DNA of 64,000 nucleotides from Cercis canadensis (GCA_003255065.1 QAOA01002120.1:569990-633989), one strand, 5' to 3'; positions 1 to 11,096 are shown, counted from the first letter of the stretch. The notes: a model not told the origin generated them from the letters alone. Made by a program: numbers and translations.

Positions 1-311
1 GTCGTGACCCCGGACAAAGGAAGTCCAAGTCGGGGCTTTGCCGGAGTCGTCCCAAGTATTGGCATAAAATTCTTTAACAAGGGCGGGGACGTTGGTAGAC
101 ATTGGTTGACAAAGCTTCCCCCAGTGTTGACTTTGAATGTATGAATCGATCTCGTCACAAACCCCAGGGTCAATTGAAAACCTCTTTCTCGCCACACTTC
201 TTGTCCGGCGATGGAGGTATAAAATCTTTGCTCATGTGCCGGAGATTTAAAACGAGAAGTGGTGGAAGTGGAGGAACTCGCTTTGCCACTGTTTCGGGAA
301 TGCTTGGGCAT
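1..311 (-). pseudogene. N-terminal part of a plant transposon-protein-like ORF (Athila 3' ORF)
   Basis: An ATG at 311-309 opens a frame beginning MPKHSRNSGKASSST, rich in Ser and Thr. After residue ~45 (RERGFQL) the similarity moves to another frame that reads ALVKEFYANTWDD and FVRGHD before the window edge, so a small indel has broken it. The EFYAN and VRG motifs resemble the 'putative plant transposon protein' domain found in the 3' ORF of Athila-like elements; that assignment is from memory of the family. The biochemical role of this domain is unknown. The product is truncated by the window edge. Confidence 0.5.
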
Positions 312-2435
312 GGTGATCTACCTAGAAAAAAGGAACCACATTAGGAATTAAGTGCAAAGTGGCAGGGTAGTGAATACAACATAAGGTAACAGGGACCAAT
401 TAATTACAAGCATTTAGTATCCCAAGTAACTGAGAATAACTCCACACACCATGATGGAATATGCTTCACACCCCCAAACTCAATAAGATTAAACATGTGA
501 GCACTTTGGAAAGCACAAGAATGGAAATGATAAGAGATAACTTGGCGAAGATATTTATGGTCTGGAAAAATTACAAGCAAAGTATGAATGTCTTGCTAGA
601 GAAAAGTGCAAGAAAAATGCTAGCATGAGGACTTTGCAAGTGACAATGCACATTGTTAAATAATATGCAATATAGAGAGCACTCTAAACAACCAAAAGCA
701 AGCACCATTGCACTAATCACATAGCATAGCTCAAGTAAAATCGGCTCACAACCCATGGTAACACCATTAACTATCAAATAGCAAAATGAAGCTCCACCCA
801 TGCACATACCATCAATGAGACATTTCATCACCCATGGGGCAACCATGTAGGAAAATAATGAAAGAAATCAAAGGATGCATGGCTTGAGAAAGCAAAGTTC
901 AGGACAAATGTTAGCATGTGATGACTTCCTAAGCATTAGTGCATACCCAAGCAACTTCATTATCATAAGGTAAGCAAGTTAAAACTTCCATGCAAGCATT
1001 AAAGAACTAGTGAAATGCCCTAGAACCATGAAAACCACGTAACCATTTCACACACACTCACTTAGGCATTTGAGCAAATACCTTGCATGCATTCTTAAAC
1101 TAACTAGGAAATAGAGCATTCTTAAAATATGGTCATCCTCCCTTAAGGCCAAATATAACCAAAAAGCATCCCACAATGCACAAAAAATTCAAGTGAGATG
1201 AAAAGGGAAGGAATCAAAAAATGGGGTATATACACCCAAAGACCCAAAATAGATTTGTTCAAAGCAATCCATTAAGCAATTGGATGAATTAAATTCTCTA
1301 AATAATACAAGTACACAAAAGGCAAAGAAGGTAGAGAAATATACCGAAAATGCTTCCAAAATTTGAAAATTTTCTTTATGTGCTCTTAGAGCCAAAGAGC
1401 TAGAAGATGGGAGAGAGAGAATGCAAAGTGGCTTGGGTCTTGGAGAGAGAGGGGCGAAATGGGGAGGGTAAGTGGTGGGTGGTGCGTGGGGAAGATAAGA
1501 GAGGTGAAATGGAGGAGAAAGAGAGGGGTGGTGGTGCTTGGGTGGGAGCTTGAGAAGTGAAAATGAAGGAAGGGAAAGAAAGGATGTGCGTGAATGGGAG
1601 GGGAAATGGGGAAGAAATGAAGAAGGTGGGGTCAAAGAAAGCCAAAAACGCATAGCTTCATTTAAAAAAAAATTGATTTTTGATTTTTATTTTTATTTTT
1701 ATTTTTAACTTGAAACAACATGCAGGTGGGCTAGCGCCAAGCGCTGGCGTGGCCAAGACTGTCTTCTGGACTCCTTTCCTCACGCACGAAGCTGGTGCCC
1801 AGCGCCACTAGTTTAGCGCCCAACGCTGGCTTGGCCGAGAGCCAGCCCTGCTTCTTCCTTGCATCTAGTGCCCAAGACAAGCTCCCAGCCAACGCCCAGC
1901 GCTGGGATGGCCGAGAGCTTGGTTTTTAACCCAAATCAAGTGGTTGAACATGGTAAAATCATTACACCAACCAAGTAAAGTTCAAGCTCAGTGTAGTTAT
2001 AGCCCAAAACCACACATTTAAGTTAGAAAAACCCAAAACACATTTCAAGAAAATTTAAACTAAGAGAAAACAACCACAAAAAATAGCATATTATATAAAT
2101 CAAACACAATATCCAAGCAAAGAAAACAAACACAATTAAAGGGAAAGAAAACCAAACTAAAAGGAAATAAACACTAAACTAACAACATGCTATAGTAATA
2201 TGCTAAGGAAAAGAAAATTAATTGCAATCAAAACTAAACAACAATTAAAGGCAATAGAGATAAAGAGCTTGGGTTGTCTCCCAAGAAGCACTTAGTTTAT
2301 AGTCCTAAGTTGGACTTTCTCTGAAAAAAATTATCTAGGATCAAACAAGGTAGTGGAGGAATTCTGAAACTTTACTCCATTCTCACTTTGACTTTTAGCT
2401 TGTGGGCCTTTTTCTTTTAACCTCCAAACTTTGGT
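312..2435. other. Non-coding internal region of the Athila-like element
   Basis: There is no convincing coding sequence here. A minus-strand open frame at 1189-1653 is Pro/Ser/Phe-rich low complexity made by a purine-rich tract (about 1400-1640). 1725-1915 is a GC-rich block with several AGCGCC/GGCGCT palindromic motifs, also found in the LTR. 2030-2270 is A-rich. Near 2270-2320 lies a short 'ctcccaagaagc' stretch that I recall as common in the 3' parts of Athila-like elements. This is where RT, RNase H and integrase would be expected in an autonomous relative. Confidence 0.6.
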
Positions 2436-4874
2436 TTATTCTCCAAAGCAAGCAACATTTCTAAGATGCTGCAACATAATCCTTGGCAATGAAGGCTTCT
2501 TTTTCTTTTTCTTTTGAGACTCAACTACAGGTACATTTCTCTCCATTTGCTGCTTGGGGATGTCATAATCAGGAGGCTTCTTCTTATGTGATGTCCCCTT
2601 GGTGAGAGTTCCAATTTGAACTTGCAATTCAGTGCTTTCAATTATTGTGTTAATCTTACAACAAGCACTGACTTCATCCGAATGTGTTATTTTTTTAAAA
2701 ACTTGGAAGGACACTTCATCATTTTGTACTCTCAGAGTAAGTTTGCCCTTTTGTACGTCAATGAGAGCTTTCCCAGTTGCCAAAAATGGACAACCAAGAA
2801 TTATTGGGATTTCTTGATCTTCCTCCATGTCGAGCACAATGAAATCTGCTGGGAAGATGAATTTGTCAACTTTCACCAAGACATCCTCTAAGATTCCCCT
2901 TGGATACTTTATTGATCGATCCATCAATTTCAAGGAGATAGAGGTTGGCTTGACTTCTCCTAGACCCAATTTCTTAAACACAGAAAGAGGCATCAGATTA
3001 GTACTCGCACCAAGATCGCATAGTGCCTTACCAAAAGATATATTGCCTATAGAACAAGGAATATTAAAACTCCCTGGGTCTTTTAATTTTTGTGGCAATT
3101 TCTTTTGCAAGATTGCACTACACTCTTCAGTGAGTGTCACAGTCTCACAATCCTTTAGCTTTCTTTTATTGGAGAGAATCTCCTTCATGAATTTTCAATA
3201 GCTAGGCGTTTGCTCCAAAGCATCGGCAAATGGGATGTTGATATGGAGCTTCTTGAACACCTCCAGAAATTTAGCAAATTGATTATCTACTTTCTTCTTC
3301 TGGAATCTCTTAGGGAAGGGAACATGTGGAACATAAGGTAGAGAGTTATCTGGAAATAACTTTGATGTCTTCTCCACTGATTTGATAGATGGTTCCACTA
3401 AGATTTCTTCATTTAAGGACGTGCCATCTCGAATAGTGATAGCCATGACATTCTCTTTAGGATTGGAGATGGTGTTGCTTGGTAAAGACCCTTTAGGTCT
3501 CTCCGACAATTGCCTGGCTAGTTGTCCTACTTCAGTCTCTAACTTCCTGATGGATGCATCTTGATTCTGAAACCCACTCCTTGTTTCATCCATAAAAGTT
3601 GTTGTTTTTTGAATGAAGGCTATGGTTTGGGTTGTTAACTTCTCGAGTGCACTTTCCAAAGAGGAATTCTTCTCATTAGGTTGAGGTTGTGAAGTAGAAC
3701 TTTGAGGAGGCTGTTGTGGTGACGGATATGAGTAGTTAGATCTTTGAGGAACTCCTTGATTGCCCTGATTACCCTAAGAGAAATTTGGGTGATTCCGCCA
3801 CCATGGGTTACAGGTTGGGGCATATGGGTTATTCTGAGGTTGTGGGGGATTCCCCATATAGCTAACTTGCTCTTGAGAAGGAGAGCTAAACATGTTACCG
3901 GGACACTCCCTATTTGCGTGATAACCAGAACAGAAATCACATACAATTGGAGGGTGACTAACCGCATTCATGTTAATAGTCTCAAATCTCTTGGAGAGGT
4001 CAGCCATTTGTTGGGTCAACAATTTATTCTGAGCTAAGATTACATCTAAAGCTCCCACTTCCATCATACCTTTCTTATTCATAACTCTATCCCCTTGGCT
4101 TTGGTAGTCATTGCTGGCCATCATTTCCAGCAAATCTCATGCTTGCTCCGGTGTCTTGTGATTCAAAGCCCCACCTGCTGCAGAATCAACATTGGATCTT
4201 ATGTAAGGTAGCAGCCAATTGTAAAAAGATTGGACTTGAATCCAAAAATCGAAAGAGTGATGAGGGCATCTCCGCAATACATCATTGTATCTCTCCCAGG
4301 CTTCACTCAACGATTCTCCCTCTTGTTGACGGAAGGAGGTGATTTCATGTCTCAATCGGGCTGACTTCGCTGGAGGAAAATACCGAGTTAAAATTTTTTG
4401 TACTAAGTCTGCCCAGGTGGTGATACTCCCTCTTGGTTGAGAATCCAGCCAACTCCTAGCTTTATCCCTAACAGATAAGGGAAATAACCTAAGTCGAATA
4501 GTGTCATCGTGAACCCCATTGAGCTTAACAATGTCGCATATTTGGAGAAAACTCGCTATATGAGCATTAGGATCTTCTATGGCAGAACCACCAAACTGGT
4601 TTTGCTGCACCAGATGAAGCAAAGCTGGTTTAAGTTCAAAATGATTGGTGTGAACTGGTGGTCTTGTTATACTGGTTCCATATCCCTCAACTATGGGAAT
4701 GGAATAGTCTATTAGAGTTTTAGCTGGAGGATCAGGTATGTCTCCTTGACCTTGATCTGCCATAGCCTCAAGTCGTGATTGTCTCGCTTCCTTTTTTTGC
4801 TTGTGAAGTCTCTGAGCTGTCTTTTCTATCTCAGGATCAAAAAGCAATGAGTCAAGATTCAGAGTACCTCGCAT
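2436..4874 (-). pseudogene. Athila-like gag-protease with three in-frame stops
   Basis: A single reading frame of about 810 codons is interrupted by in-frame stops at 4137-4139 (TGA), 3774-3776 (TAG) and near 3195 (TGA), all without frame change. Order: retrotransposon gag domain (4874-4140; motifs RLRLFPLSVRDKARSWL and RYFPPAKSARLRHEI), a zinc knuckle CDFCSGYHANREC at about 3940-3900, a coiled Gln/Lys-rich linker (3659-3195), then a retropepsin-like aspartic protease with active-site DLGAST and the ILGCPFLATG motif (3188-2436). Gag would form the particle and protease would mature it. The first two stops sit where relatives usually have Trp, consistent with G-to-A decay. No pol follows. Confidence 0.85.
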
Positions 4875-5022
4875 GCACCAAGTTCCTATGGAAGATATCA
4901 GTAACTTTGAAGAATCAACAAAAGAATAAAGAATAACTAATTAAAAGAATTCAATTAACAGAAAAATAAGGTTCCAAACTAGGACCGTATTAGTTACTAT
5001 TAATATTGCTAAATACCGTAAA

Positions 5023-5040
5023 TCCCCGGCAACGGCACCA
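5023..5040 (-). promoter_or_regulatory. Primer binding site, tRNA-Asp type
   Basis: Read on the minus strand this is TGGTGCCGTTGCCGGGGA, six bases after the CA end of the LTR. It is one base different from the usual Athila-lineage site complementary to the 3' end of tRNA-Asp. It fixes the element's orientation and the LTR boundary. Confidence 0.85.
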
Positions 5041-5046
5041 AAAACT

Positions 5047-6483
5047 TGATGTGGATTTTTGCTATCGGCAAGTATACCGGGCCACACAAGTAGTATAAAA
5101 GTGAGTAGAGTATCGTCCTCAGAGATTTGACGTTAGCAAGTACCAATTTCACTAACAATGATTCTATTTGGAATGATAAATGTTTTGATTTGGAAAAAGA
5201 TATATCTAAATGATTATGAACAATCAAATAACTAAAGCTAGATAATAAATCTCAATAACTTGACATAAATTATGGTTGAAGAGATTAACAAGAAAATAAA
5301 GAAAGTTAGGGGTTAATTTCACTTGGTTTGGACTCCAGTTATTTCATAGACAAAAGAACCTTTGAATTACTGAAGAATACATTATCTTAGCTACAAATCC
5401 TTTGTTGTTGGGCAATTTCCCTAATTTGATTGAACCCAATCCCTTGGAGAAACAATCTTCCCTATCTCAACTAATTGCCCAATTCCCTGGTACAATTAAC
5501 TTGTCTAAGTGATTAAGCTCTAGGAAATTAATTCAAGACCACATAAACTAAGTTATCTATTCCTAGATTAACTTGATTTATGGTAGAAATTACAAGAGCA
5601 TACTCATATCTTACTATCCCTAGCATCAACATGAGTCAATAAACCATTCAAATGGTAGCTAAGCATTTAAAGACATTAAGAGCAGTAAAATCTACTCCAA
5701 CAAAGAGACTTGCATCAAAATAACTTCATTCAATAATAAAACTTCATCCAACCAAGCTACATCAAACCCCTAACTAAAAGGGGTTTAGCTACTCATAGCT
5801 AAAATAGAGAAATACAGAGAAACAGAGTTCATTAAGAGAGAAGAGAAGAAAAACTAGGTGAAATCTGTGTTGAATCCTCCAAAAGTGCTCTAGCTCATTC
5901 ATCTTCTTTGTTCTTGTGGCTCTCCTCCAGATCTCTGTCTTTTCTCCCTCTTGTTCCTTTTATAGGTAGGTTAGCTCCAAGAGACAGGTGGAAAGACACC
6001 TCAGCACTTACTCCAGCGTTGGGCGCTGGCTGATTGTGCTACAATGCTGGAAATCTGGCGCTGGGCGATGAGGTACCAGCACTGGGCGCTGGAGGTACTG
6101 TGGCTTCTTGGATTGGCTGGCGTTGGAGTGTTGGCGCTGGGCGCTGGCTCACTGGAAAGCTAGGTTCCTCTCTGCCATGCTGGCGCTAGGCGCCACGATC
6201 TTGGCGCTGGGCGCTGGCTCTCCAGAGAAGCATCCAAGCACTTCTTTTGTCACGTTTAGCTCCCTCTTCAATCTCCTAAAGCTCTAACCTTCAAGAGCAA
6301 TCCAAAAAGATTGTGAATGAGTTAAAAACATGCTAGGAAATTAAATAAAATCAATAACTTTGACACTAACTAAGATTAATAAATAACTAGAGAATGTGAT
6401 ACACATTCATGCAAAATAACTTAAGAACTAGCCAGATAAAGCATAATTTGGAGCTATAATAATTCTATTTTATAGAATTATCA
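5047..6483 (-). repeat. 5' LTR of the Athila-like element
   Basis: The LTR (about 1437 bp) begins TGATAATTCTA and ends AATCCACATCA when read on the minus strand. It is clearly related to the LTRs at 20845-22172 and 24353-25346, with the same start, the same end and long shared blocks. It contains GC-rich AGCGCC/GGCGCT palindromic repeats at about 6010-6225, in an otherwise AT-rich sequence. The partner LTR is beyond the left window edge, so the target duplication cannot be checked. Confidence 0.85.
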
Positions 6484-6726
6484 TATGGGTACAGACTACA
6501 AGCTGCACATGAGTATCATATCTACTTCTATTACAACAAAATGATTAGATGTTAGTTCATATGTATATTGAAGGAAAATTGGGCATATGTTCATTCAATT
6601 ACTATAATAAAAGTGCAAATGACGATTCATTGTTCATAACTATACAGCCTTGATTAGGTAGCGTTTAGTTGAATTTTGAGGTGTTAACATAAAAGCTCTG
6701 CTGGCATTTGCATTTTCCTTTTATAG

Positions 6727-7330
6727 GTTATTGCAGCTGAAATGAATACTGTTCAAATTGCTTGGGGGATCGAGAAGACAACTACAACCCTTGTTGCTGA
6801 ACACAAATTGATGTCTAAGCTAGTGTATTTCTCTACACTCTTGTATGTTTTTAGAGGTATTAGACTCAAATCAAGGAGGATTAAACAAATTCAGAATCAT
6901 AGATGATGCAAAAAGAATTAAAATAATGTTGCTGCAAATGTTGGTTTGATTATTCTCGCTGCTAGTTGTTACTTGTAGAGGTATATAAAAATATGGCATG
7001 AATTCCTATGGGGTAATTATTTAGTGCAAAATTCTTTGCTTGCAATTACTTTTGGTCAACAAAAAAATTCATAAACCCAAAGGAGATGTTCAAAATATTG
7101 GACAGTGCTATTAAAGAGAAATATCCAATTGTGGTAGTTGCGGAGGACATTGAGCAGGACGCTCTGGCTCCAGTTATTAGAAATAAACTCAAGGCTGTGC
7201 TAAAGGCAGCTGCTATTGAGGCTCCTGCCTTAATTTGGCGAGTGCAAGAAACACCACTTAGATGACATTGCCATCTTGACTGAAGGCAGAGAATTGAGTA
7301 CAGACATTTTAAAGTTTCTGCACCAGGTTG
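6727..7330 (+). pseudogene. Chloroplast Cpn60 (chaperonin beta-like) gene relic
   Basis: Two exon-like pieces read as Cpn60. 6727-6825 gives VIAAEMNTVQIAWGIEKTT..LVAEHKLMSK, matching the chaperonin segment that normally reads NPVQIxRGIEKT..LVxELK. About 7040-7255 gives MFKILDSAIKEKYPIVVVAEDIEQDALAPV.RNKLKAVLK, followed in another frame at 7258-7290 by LDDIAILTEG. The break between these frames is an indel. The rest of the ~600-aa protein (equatorial ATPase domains) is absent. A plausible 3' splice site (ttttatag) precedes 6727, so the relic came from genomic DNA, not a processed mRNA. Functional Cpn60 folds Rubisco and other plastid proteins; this copy cannot. Confidence 0.85.
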
Positions 7331-7779
7331 TCTCACCAATTTAGCACTGCAAATGATGATAGAAAATGAAAGACAGTAGAAATGTATGGTTTGTCTAATT
7401 ACATAGTGCTATAGAGATAAGAATTTCTAAGTTCCCTTGGTTTTCAATGTGATATCTTTCTGAAACAATTAAGAATTGTTAAAAGTAATTTCGGTTTAAG
7501 CAATTTATTGCATACTTATTGAGGTTTATGCAGCAAACGTTCTTGTATAATCATGAGAAATGAAAGTGTTATTTGTTAATATTAGCTTCTTCCATGAATA
7601 TTTAAGTCTACAAAATATATTTTTATATTTAAAAACTTTTCTTTTCTTGTGGTGTTTTTTTGAAATCTTTTCTTGTATTTTCTTAAGGTCGTAAGTTTTC
7701 TCTTGTTTGATGTATGTTGTAATGTATGTTTGGACAGGAGCTTGGTCTATATAAGGTTTAGAAAAAACTTCCATTTAAT

Positions 7780-7964
7780 GCATTTGGAACAATGAGAATG
7801 GCAAGAGATCCAATATATTGGATTGTCAATATGCAATCTTTGGCTATGTAACAGAAAATGAGGATTACTTGGCAGACCTCAAGGTTGGGGATGTCACATA
7901 ATCGATCCAAGTAGTCTATAGCCTGGATAATCTAGTAAATCCAATCTATAAGATTGCTGGCTAG
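7780..7964 (+). pseudogene. C-terminal fragment of a chloroplast-type cyclophilin (PPIase)
   Basis: From 7812 the frame reads [20 protein letters not shown], then ADLKVGDV, then after an in-frame TAA SIQVVYSLDNLVNP.YKIAG and a natural-looking stop at 7962-7964. This matches the end of plastid cyclophilins (FGYV..ADLKVGD..IQ). Just upstream GTMRMARDP resembles the cyclophilin GTVGMAR motif, joined with the middle of the domain missing. The in-frame stop and deletion make it non-functional. It lies 450 bp from the Cpn60 relic on the same strand, so the two may have been carried here together; that is inference. Confidence 0.75.
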
Positions 7965-8329
7965 GGATTTTTCTGTGCCTTTTGCTATCAACTGCTGCAC
8001 AATGTTGCTTATTGTCAACTTGAGTCGAGGCATTTTGGGAAGGCTATACTCGCTCCCAAGTTTGTTTCATTTGTTATCAGAAATCGAAAATTTATTTTAT
8101 GAGAACTTGGCATTCATTTTGAGATGTTTTATATAATATTATTTTGACTCCAATGTATTCACAAAGTGCAGAACAACTTTTAACTTTCCTTCAATCAATT
8201 CCTTAATAAAATTGATTGTCATTTCAAGAAATTGTAAATCATACAGTTTCCAATGTCCATGTACTGCAGTTATTCATCTGAAAAGAAATTGTTGATTTGG
8301 CTTAATTGAAAACATAACGAATATTTCTG

Positions 8330-8588
8330 GGCATTTTTCAAAATTTCAATGGAATTTATCATTGAAAATTTAGGAAAAATTTAAAAAAATTCCATTGGAA
8401 TTTGTTTCAAAATTCCAATGATACTTTTTTTTCCCTACTCGAATTCTCACAATATTTTTCCGTTGGAATAATATTTTTGTTGTAATTTTACAATTCCAAT
8501 AGCTGTTCTTCCAACGACCAATTTTCCATTAGAATTCGAAATTCCAATGGAAATTTTTTTGTTGAAATCCTGATTTTTTCTTGTAGTG
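8330..8588. mobile_element. CACTA-type transposon terminus
   Basis: The right boundary, read in reverse complement, is CACTACAAGAAAAAATCA, the classic plant CACTA (En/Spm) end. Inside it lie several short inverted and direct copies of AATTCCAATGGAAATT-like motifs, as expected for subterminal transposase-binding repeats. I could not find the partner CACTACAAG end in the window, so either the left end has been lost or this is a deletion derivative. Confidence 0.6.
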
Positions 8589-9676
8589 ATGGGTGAGGTA
8601 GGATAACAAATCCCGATTAATTTTGAAATAAACGGGCAATGTGATTTAAAAATTTACTTTGAGCTAGGGATGGATCCACCTTATCTAAAAAAGTTACACT
8701 TCATGTATATATAATAACTCTCATTGTCTCCACTATTTATTTCAATTTGCTCCTACTAAAATATTTCTCTTTCTCCCATACTCTCATTTCTACATGTGAG
8801 GTGAAGAGAGAGAAAAATAATCATTTTTTAGTCATAAGTAAGGGGCACACAACTTAAAAAAAAAAAAACAATTTACTTTTTAGTATCTACAAACCTACTA
8901 ATCTATATTGTGCCTTTAAAAAAATTCCTTCTTAAAACTTTCAATTATTCACTTTTTAGTTTCTCTTTTCTTATTTTTATTATATTTTTTTTTACACAGG
9001 CAAACGCATGCGTGCACACACACATATATTTACATTCTCTCTTTCTAGACCCATGCAAAATTTGGTGAAAATGATAAAGTTCATTTTTATTTTTTTATAT
9101 TTTATTTTATAGTTTTCATGAATATAATATTTTATTTTTTATTTTTCTTTATTCTTTATTTCTTTAAGAAATTGAACAATTAAAATTATGTCTTGTGGTA
9201 TATTTGGTTGAGTATATATTATAGTTTGGTAAAGATCTTAAATATTTAAATTTCTACACAATAAAATAAAATAAAATTATTTTTCTTAATTATTATATTT
9301 TAAATTAATTTTAAATATATACAATGTATTACCATTGGAAAATCCAAGTAACGAATTTGTAGTGAAAACAGCTTATATACTTACCAATTCTAAAAGTAGA
9401 CTCAATGTACTTAAGACATCACAAGTCATACTTTTTTCTATTTGATGTTGAATCTCTTTTGTTTTTTATGTTTTCTTTTATTTTGATACTATTGTTGCAT
9501 ATATGGGAACAAGTATTTGAATATTGTAGTTTTAGAAAGAAATTCCATAGATATTGCGCTTCTCAAACAATTGCCATGAATACAACAAATTTTTTTTTTT
9601 AAAGGAAAGTGTCGAATTATGATTAGGGGAGTGCCGAATTTTGACAAAAACTTAAGTTGAGTGCTGCATTTTCAAT

Positions 9677-9723
<47 letters not shown>

Positions 9724-9924
9724 GTGAGTGCCGAATTTTAGCAAAAGAAATAGTAGAGTGCTACATATATGCATAATAGATATGCAAATTTCTATAAAAT
9801 GCACGGGGATTGTAGGATGCTTTTCATATGAAATTTTGAAGTGATGGTAACTTCACTTATTTTTCTTCTTTTTTGCGTAGTTTAGTCTTTTCCTAGTTAC
9901 ATTGCTATACATTATTATGCATGC
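8589..9924. other. AT-rich intergenic DNA
   Basis: I see no gene. The stretch is about three-quarters A/T with short poly-T runs. 9677-9720 is an uninterrupted poly-T tract. Flanking the tract are two similar short motifs (gtgccgaattttgac-like at 9630-9645 and gtgccgaattttagc-like at 9727-9741). Confidence 0.5.
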
Positions 9925-9932
9925 ATGTTAAC
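9925..9932. repeat. Left target-site duplication of the Pack-MULE-like element
   Basis: ATGTTAAC directly precedes the left terminus and recurs directly after the right terminus at 11089-11096. Allowing one indel in the termini extends the match to 9 bp (CATGTTAAC), the length usual for Mutator-like elements. Confidence 0.75.
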
Positions 9933-10104
9933 GGCCAAGTCTACAATACTAATGACACAAAATGGGTACCGGTTCAAAGGCCAATAAATGGTTGAGATTA
10001 AGCTACGTGTATGGTCCATATATCATGACTGAATATTACCTATAAATAGTTAATTGTATTTTGACCCAAAAAAAATTTATATATTTACTTGTGTTCCCCA
10101 CTAA

Positions 10105-10329
10105 CCAAAGTTTTTTCCTCTTCCTCTTCTTCCCACCTACCCTTCTCTGCCCCCTCCTCCATCGCCAGCTACCTTTGCTTCTTTTCCTGCCAATATCTCC
10201 TCTCTTATCCTTCCTCAGGCACCCAAATCTAAATCCTCTTCTGGGAAGCTCCTCAGAGTTGTTATTGCTGCTATTCTCGCTGCCGTCGTTGTTGTCGGCA
10301 TTTCCGCCCCTTCCTCCATCACATGCTGA
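10105..10329 (+). pseudogene. Captured fragment of a class I formin, membrane-anchor region
   Basis: In frame from 10105 the sequence reads PKFFPLPLLPTYPSLPPPPS, then ATFASFPANISSLILPQAPK, then a basic stretch and a hydrophobic helix (LLRVVIAAILAAVVVVGIS), ending at a TGA at 10327-10329. The FPANISSLxLP motif followed by a transmembrane segment is typical of plant class I formins just before the cytoplasmic part. The FH1 and FH2 actin-nucleating domains are absent. It sits inside the Pack-MULE-like element, so it is captured DNA and not a gene. Confidence 0.75.
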
Positions 10330-10657
10330 ATTCAAACTTCTCAATATAAAAGCTAAGAAATCAAGGAATGCCATATTTTCACCATTCTTATGTCCTTCAA
10401 ACCAATATACTACTAATAACAGTGAGCACCTAGTGATATCTCACTCCAACAGTACCAATTTGGGACATCAAAGTTTTCAAGTGCTTAATAGTTCCATCAA
10501 TGACCAACAATGGCTGCTTTCCCTTTGCTCTAGGGATTATGTTGCCAAGAACTCTCGTTTACTTAATTGTGAATTGTTGGTGGAAAGCTGTGAGACAAGG
10601 CGGTAAAGAGGGGGCTGATGGAGGTGTTGCCGGAGAGATGGGATTGCTGGGTTCAAG

Positions 10658-10882
10658 GGTGGTGGTGACGGGCTGATTCTAGATCTAGATACCGTTGTCA
10701 AAGATTGGGTTTTAGGTGGTGTTGACGGTGGGGTAATTGGGGTTGTAGGAGCTGGGGTTGGTGAGAAATTGGATCTGAGGAAGATGATTGAAGAGTTGGA
10801 CTTGTCTGAAGTGCCCTCCGTCTTCATCTGCCCAATCTCCCTTGAACCAATGCAAGACCCAGTGACACTTTGCACCGGCCAA
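10658..10882 (+). pseudogene. Captured fragment of a plant U-box E3 ligase (PUB30/31-like)
   Basis: The frame reads GGGDGLILDLDTVVKD, a Gly/Val-rich linker, EKLDLRKMIEELDLSEVPSV, then the start of a U-box FICPISLEPMQDPVTLCTGQ. After that it departs into an unrelated tail ending at a TAA near 10923. The U-box (E2-binding fold) is cut after its first third and no ARM repeats follow, so no ligase activity is possible. The N-terminal layout matches my recollection of the PUB30/31 group. The fragment lies in the same orientation as the formin piece and SMO2. Confidence 0.8.
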
Positions 10883-11088
10883 ATCAAAATGACCCAAAAA
10901 AAAAAATGGGGTCAAACTATAATTTAATAAAAATATTAAGATACTATGTTATTATTAGAGAGATCATATTTCTAAGTTACCCATCAAACCATCATAGCCA
11001 TTTATTAAGCCAAGTGGATGATTGAATGATCATTTATTGGCCTTTGCACCGGTACACATTTTGTGCTATTAGTATTGTAGACTTGCCC

Positions 11089-11096
11089 ATGTTAAC
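11089..11096. repeat. Right target-site duplication of the Pack-MULE-like element
   Basis: Second copy of ATGTTAAC, immediately outside the right terminus. Confidence 0.75.

Larger units (their letters stand above)
1..6483 (-). mobile_element. Athila-like non-autonomous LTR retrotransposon, 3' part cut by window edge
   Basis: This element reads on the minus strand. From its 5' end it has an LTR (5047-6483), a tRNA-Asp-type primer site (5023-5040), a gag-protease frame (4874 to 2436), about 2 kb of non-coding DNA, and the start of a second ORF (311 to 1). The 3' LTR lies outside the window. No reverse transcriptase, RNase H or integrase motif is present where Athila elements carry them, so it would depend on another element for mobility. 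The stretch 1190-1680 is similar, in reverse complement, to 22260-22680 inside the second element at 20845-25346, so the two belong to one family. Confidence 0.85.
9933..11088. mobile_element. Pack-MULE-like element carrying two host gene fragments
   Basis: The 1156-bp unit has near-identical inverted termini: 9933-9990 pairs with the reverse complement of 11031-11088 (about 58 bp with few mismatches). Both ends share CAAGTCTACAATACTAAT and the GTACCGG block. An 8-9 bp direct duplication flanks it. No transposase is present. The interior holds a formin N-terminal fragment (10105-10329) and a U-box protein fragment (10658-10882), the hallmark of a Pack-MULE. hAT elements also make 8-bp duplications, but the long termini favour Mutator. 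The right end lies about 70 bp upstream of the SMO2 TATA box. Confidence 0.8.

Noticed and set aside
1189..1653. 154-codon minus-strand open frame
   Set aside because: Composition is driven by a purine-rich tract; no domain, and it lies in the non-coding part of the Athila-like element.
7046..7339. 97-codon minus-strand open frame
   Set aside because: It is the complement of the Cpn60 exon on the plus strand, which has clear family motifs.
10061..10606. 181-codon plus-strand open frame
   Set aside because: Leu/Pro/Ser low-complexity frame overlapping the formin fragment, which reads in a different frame.
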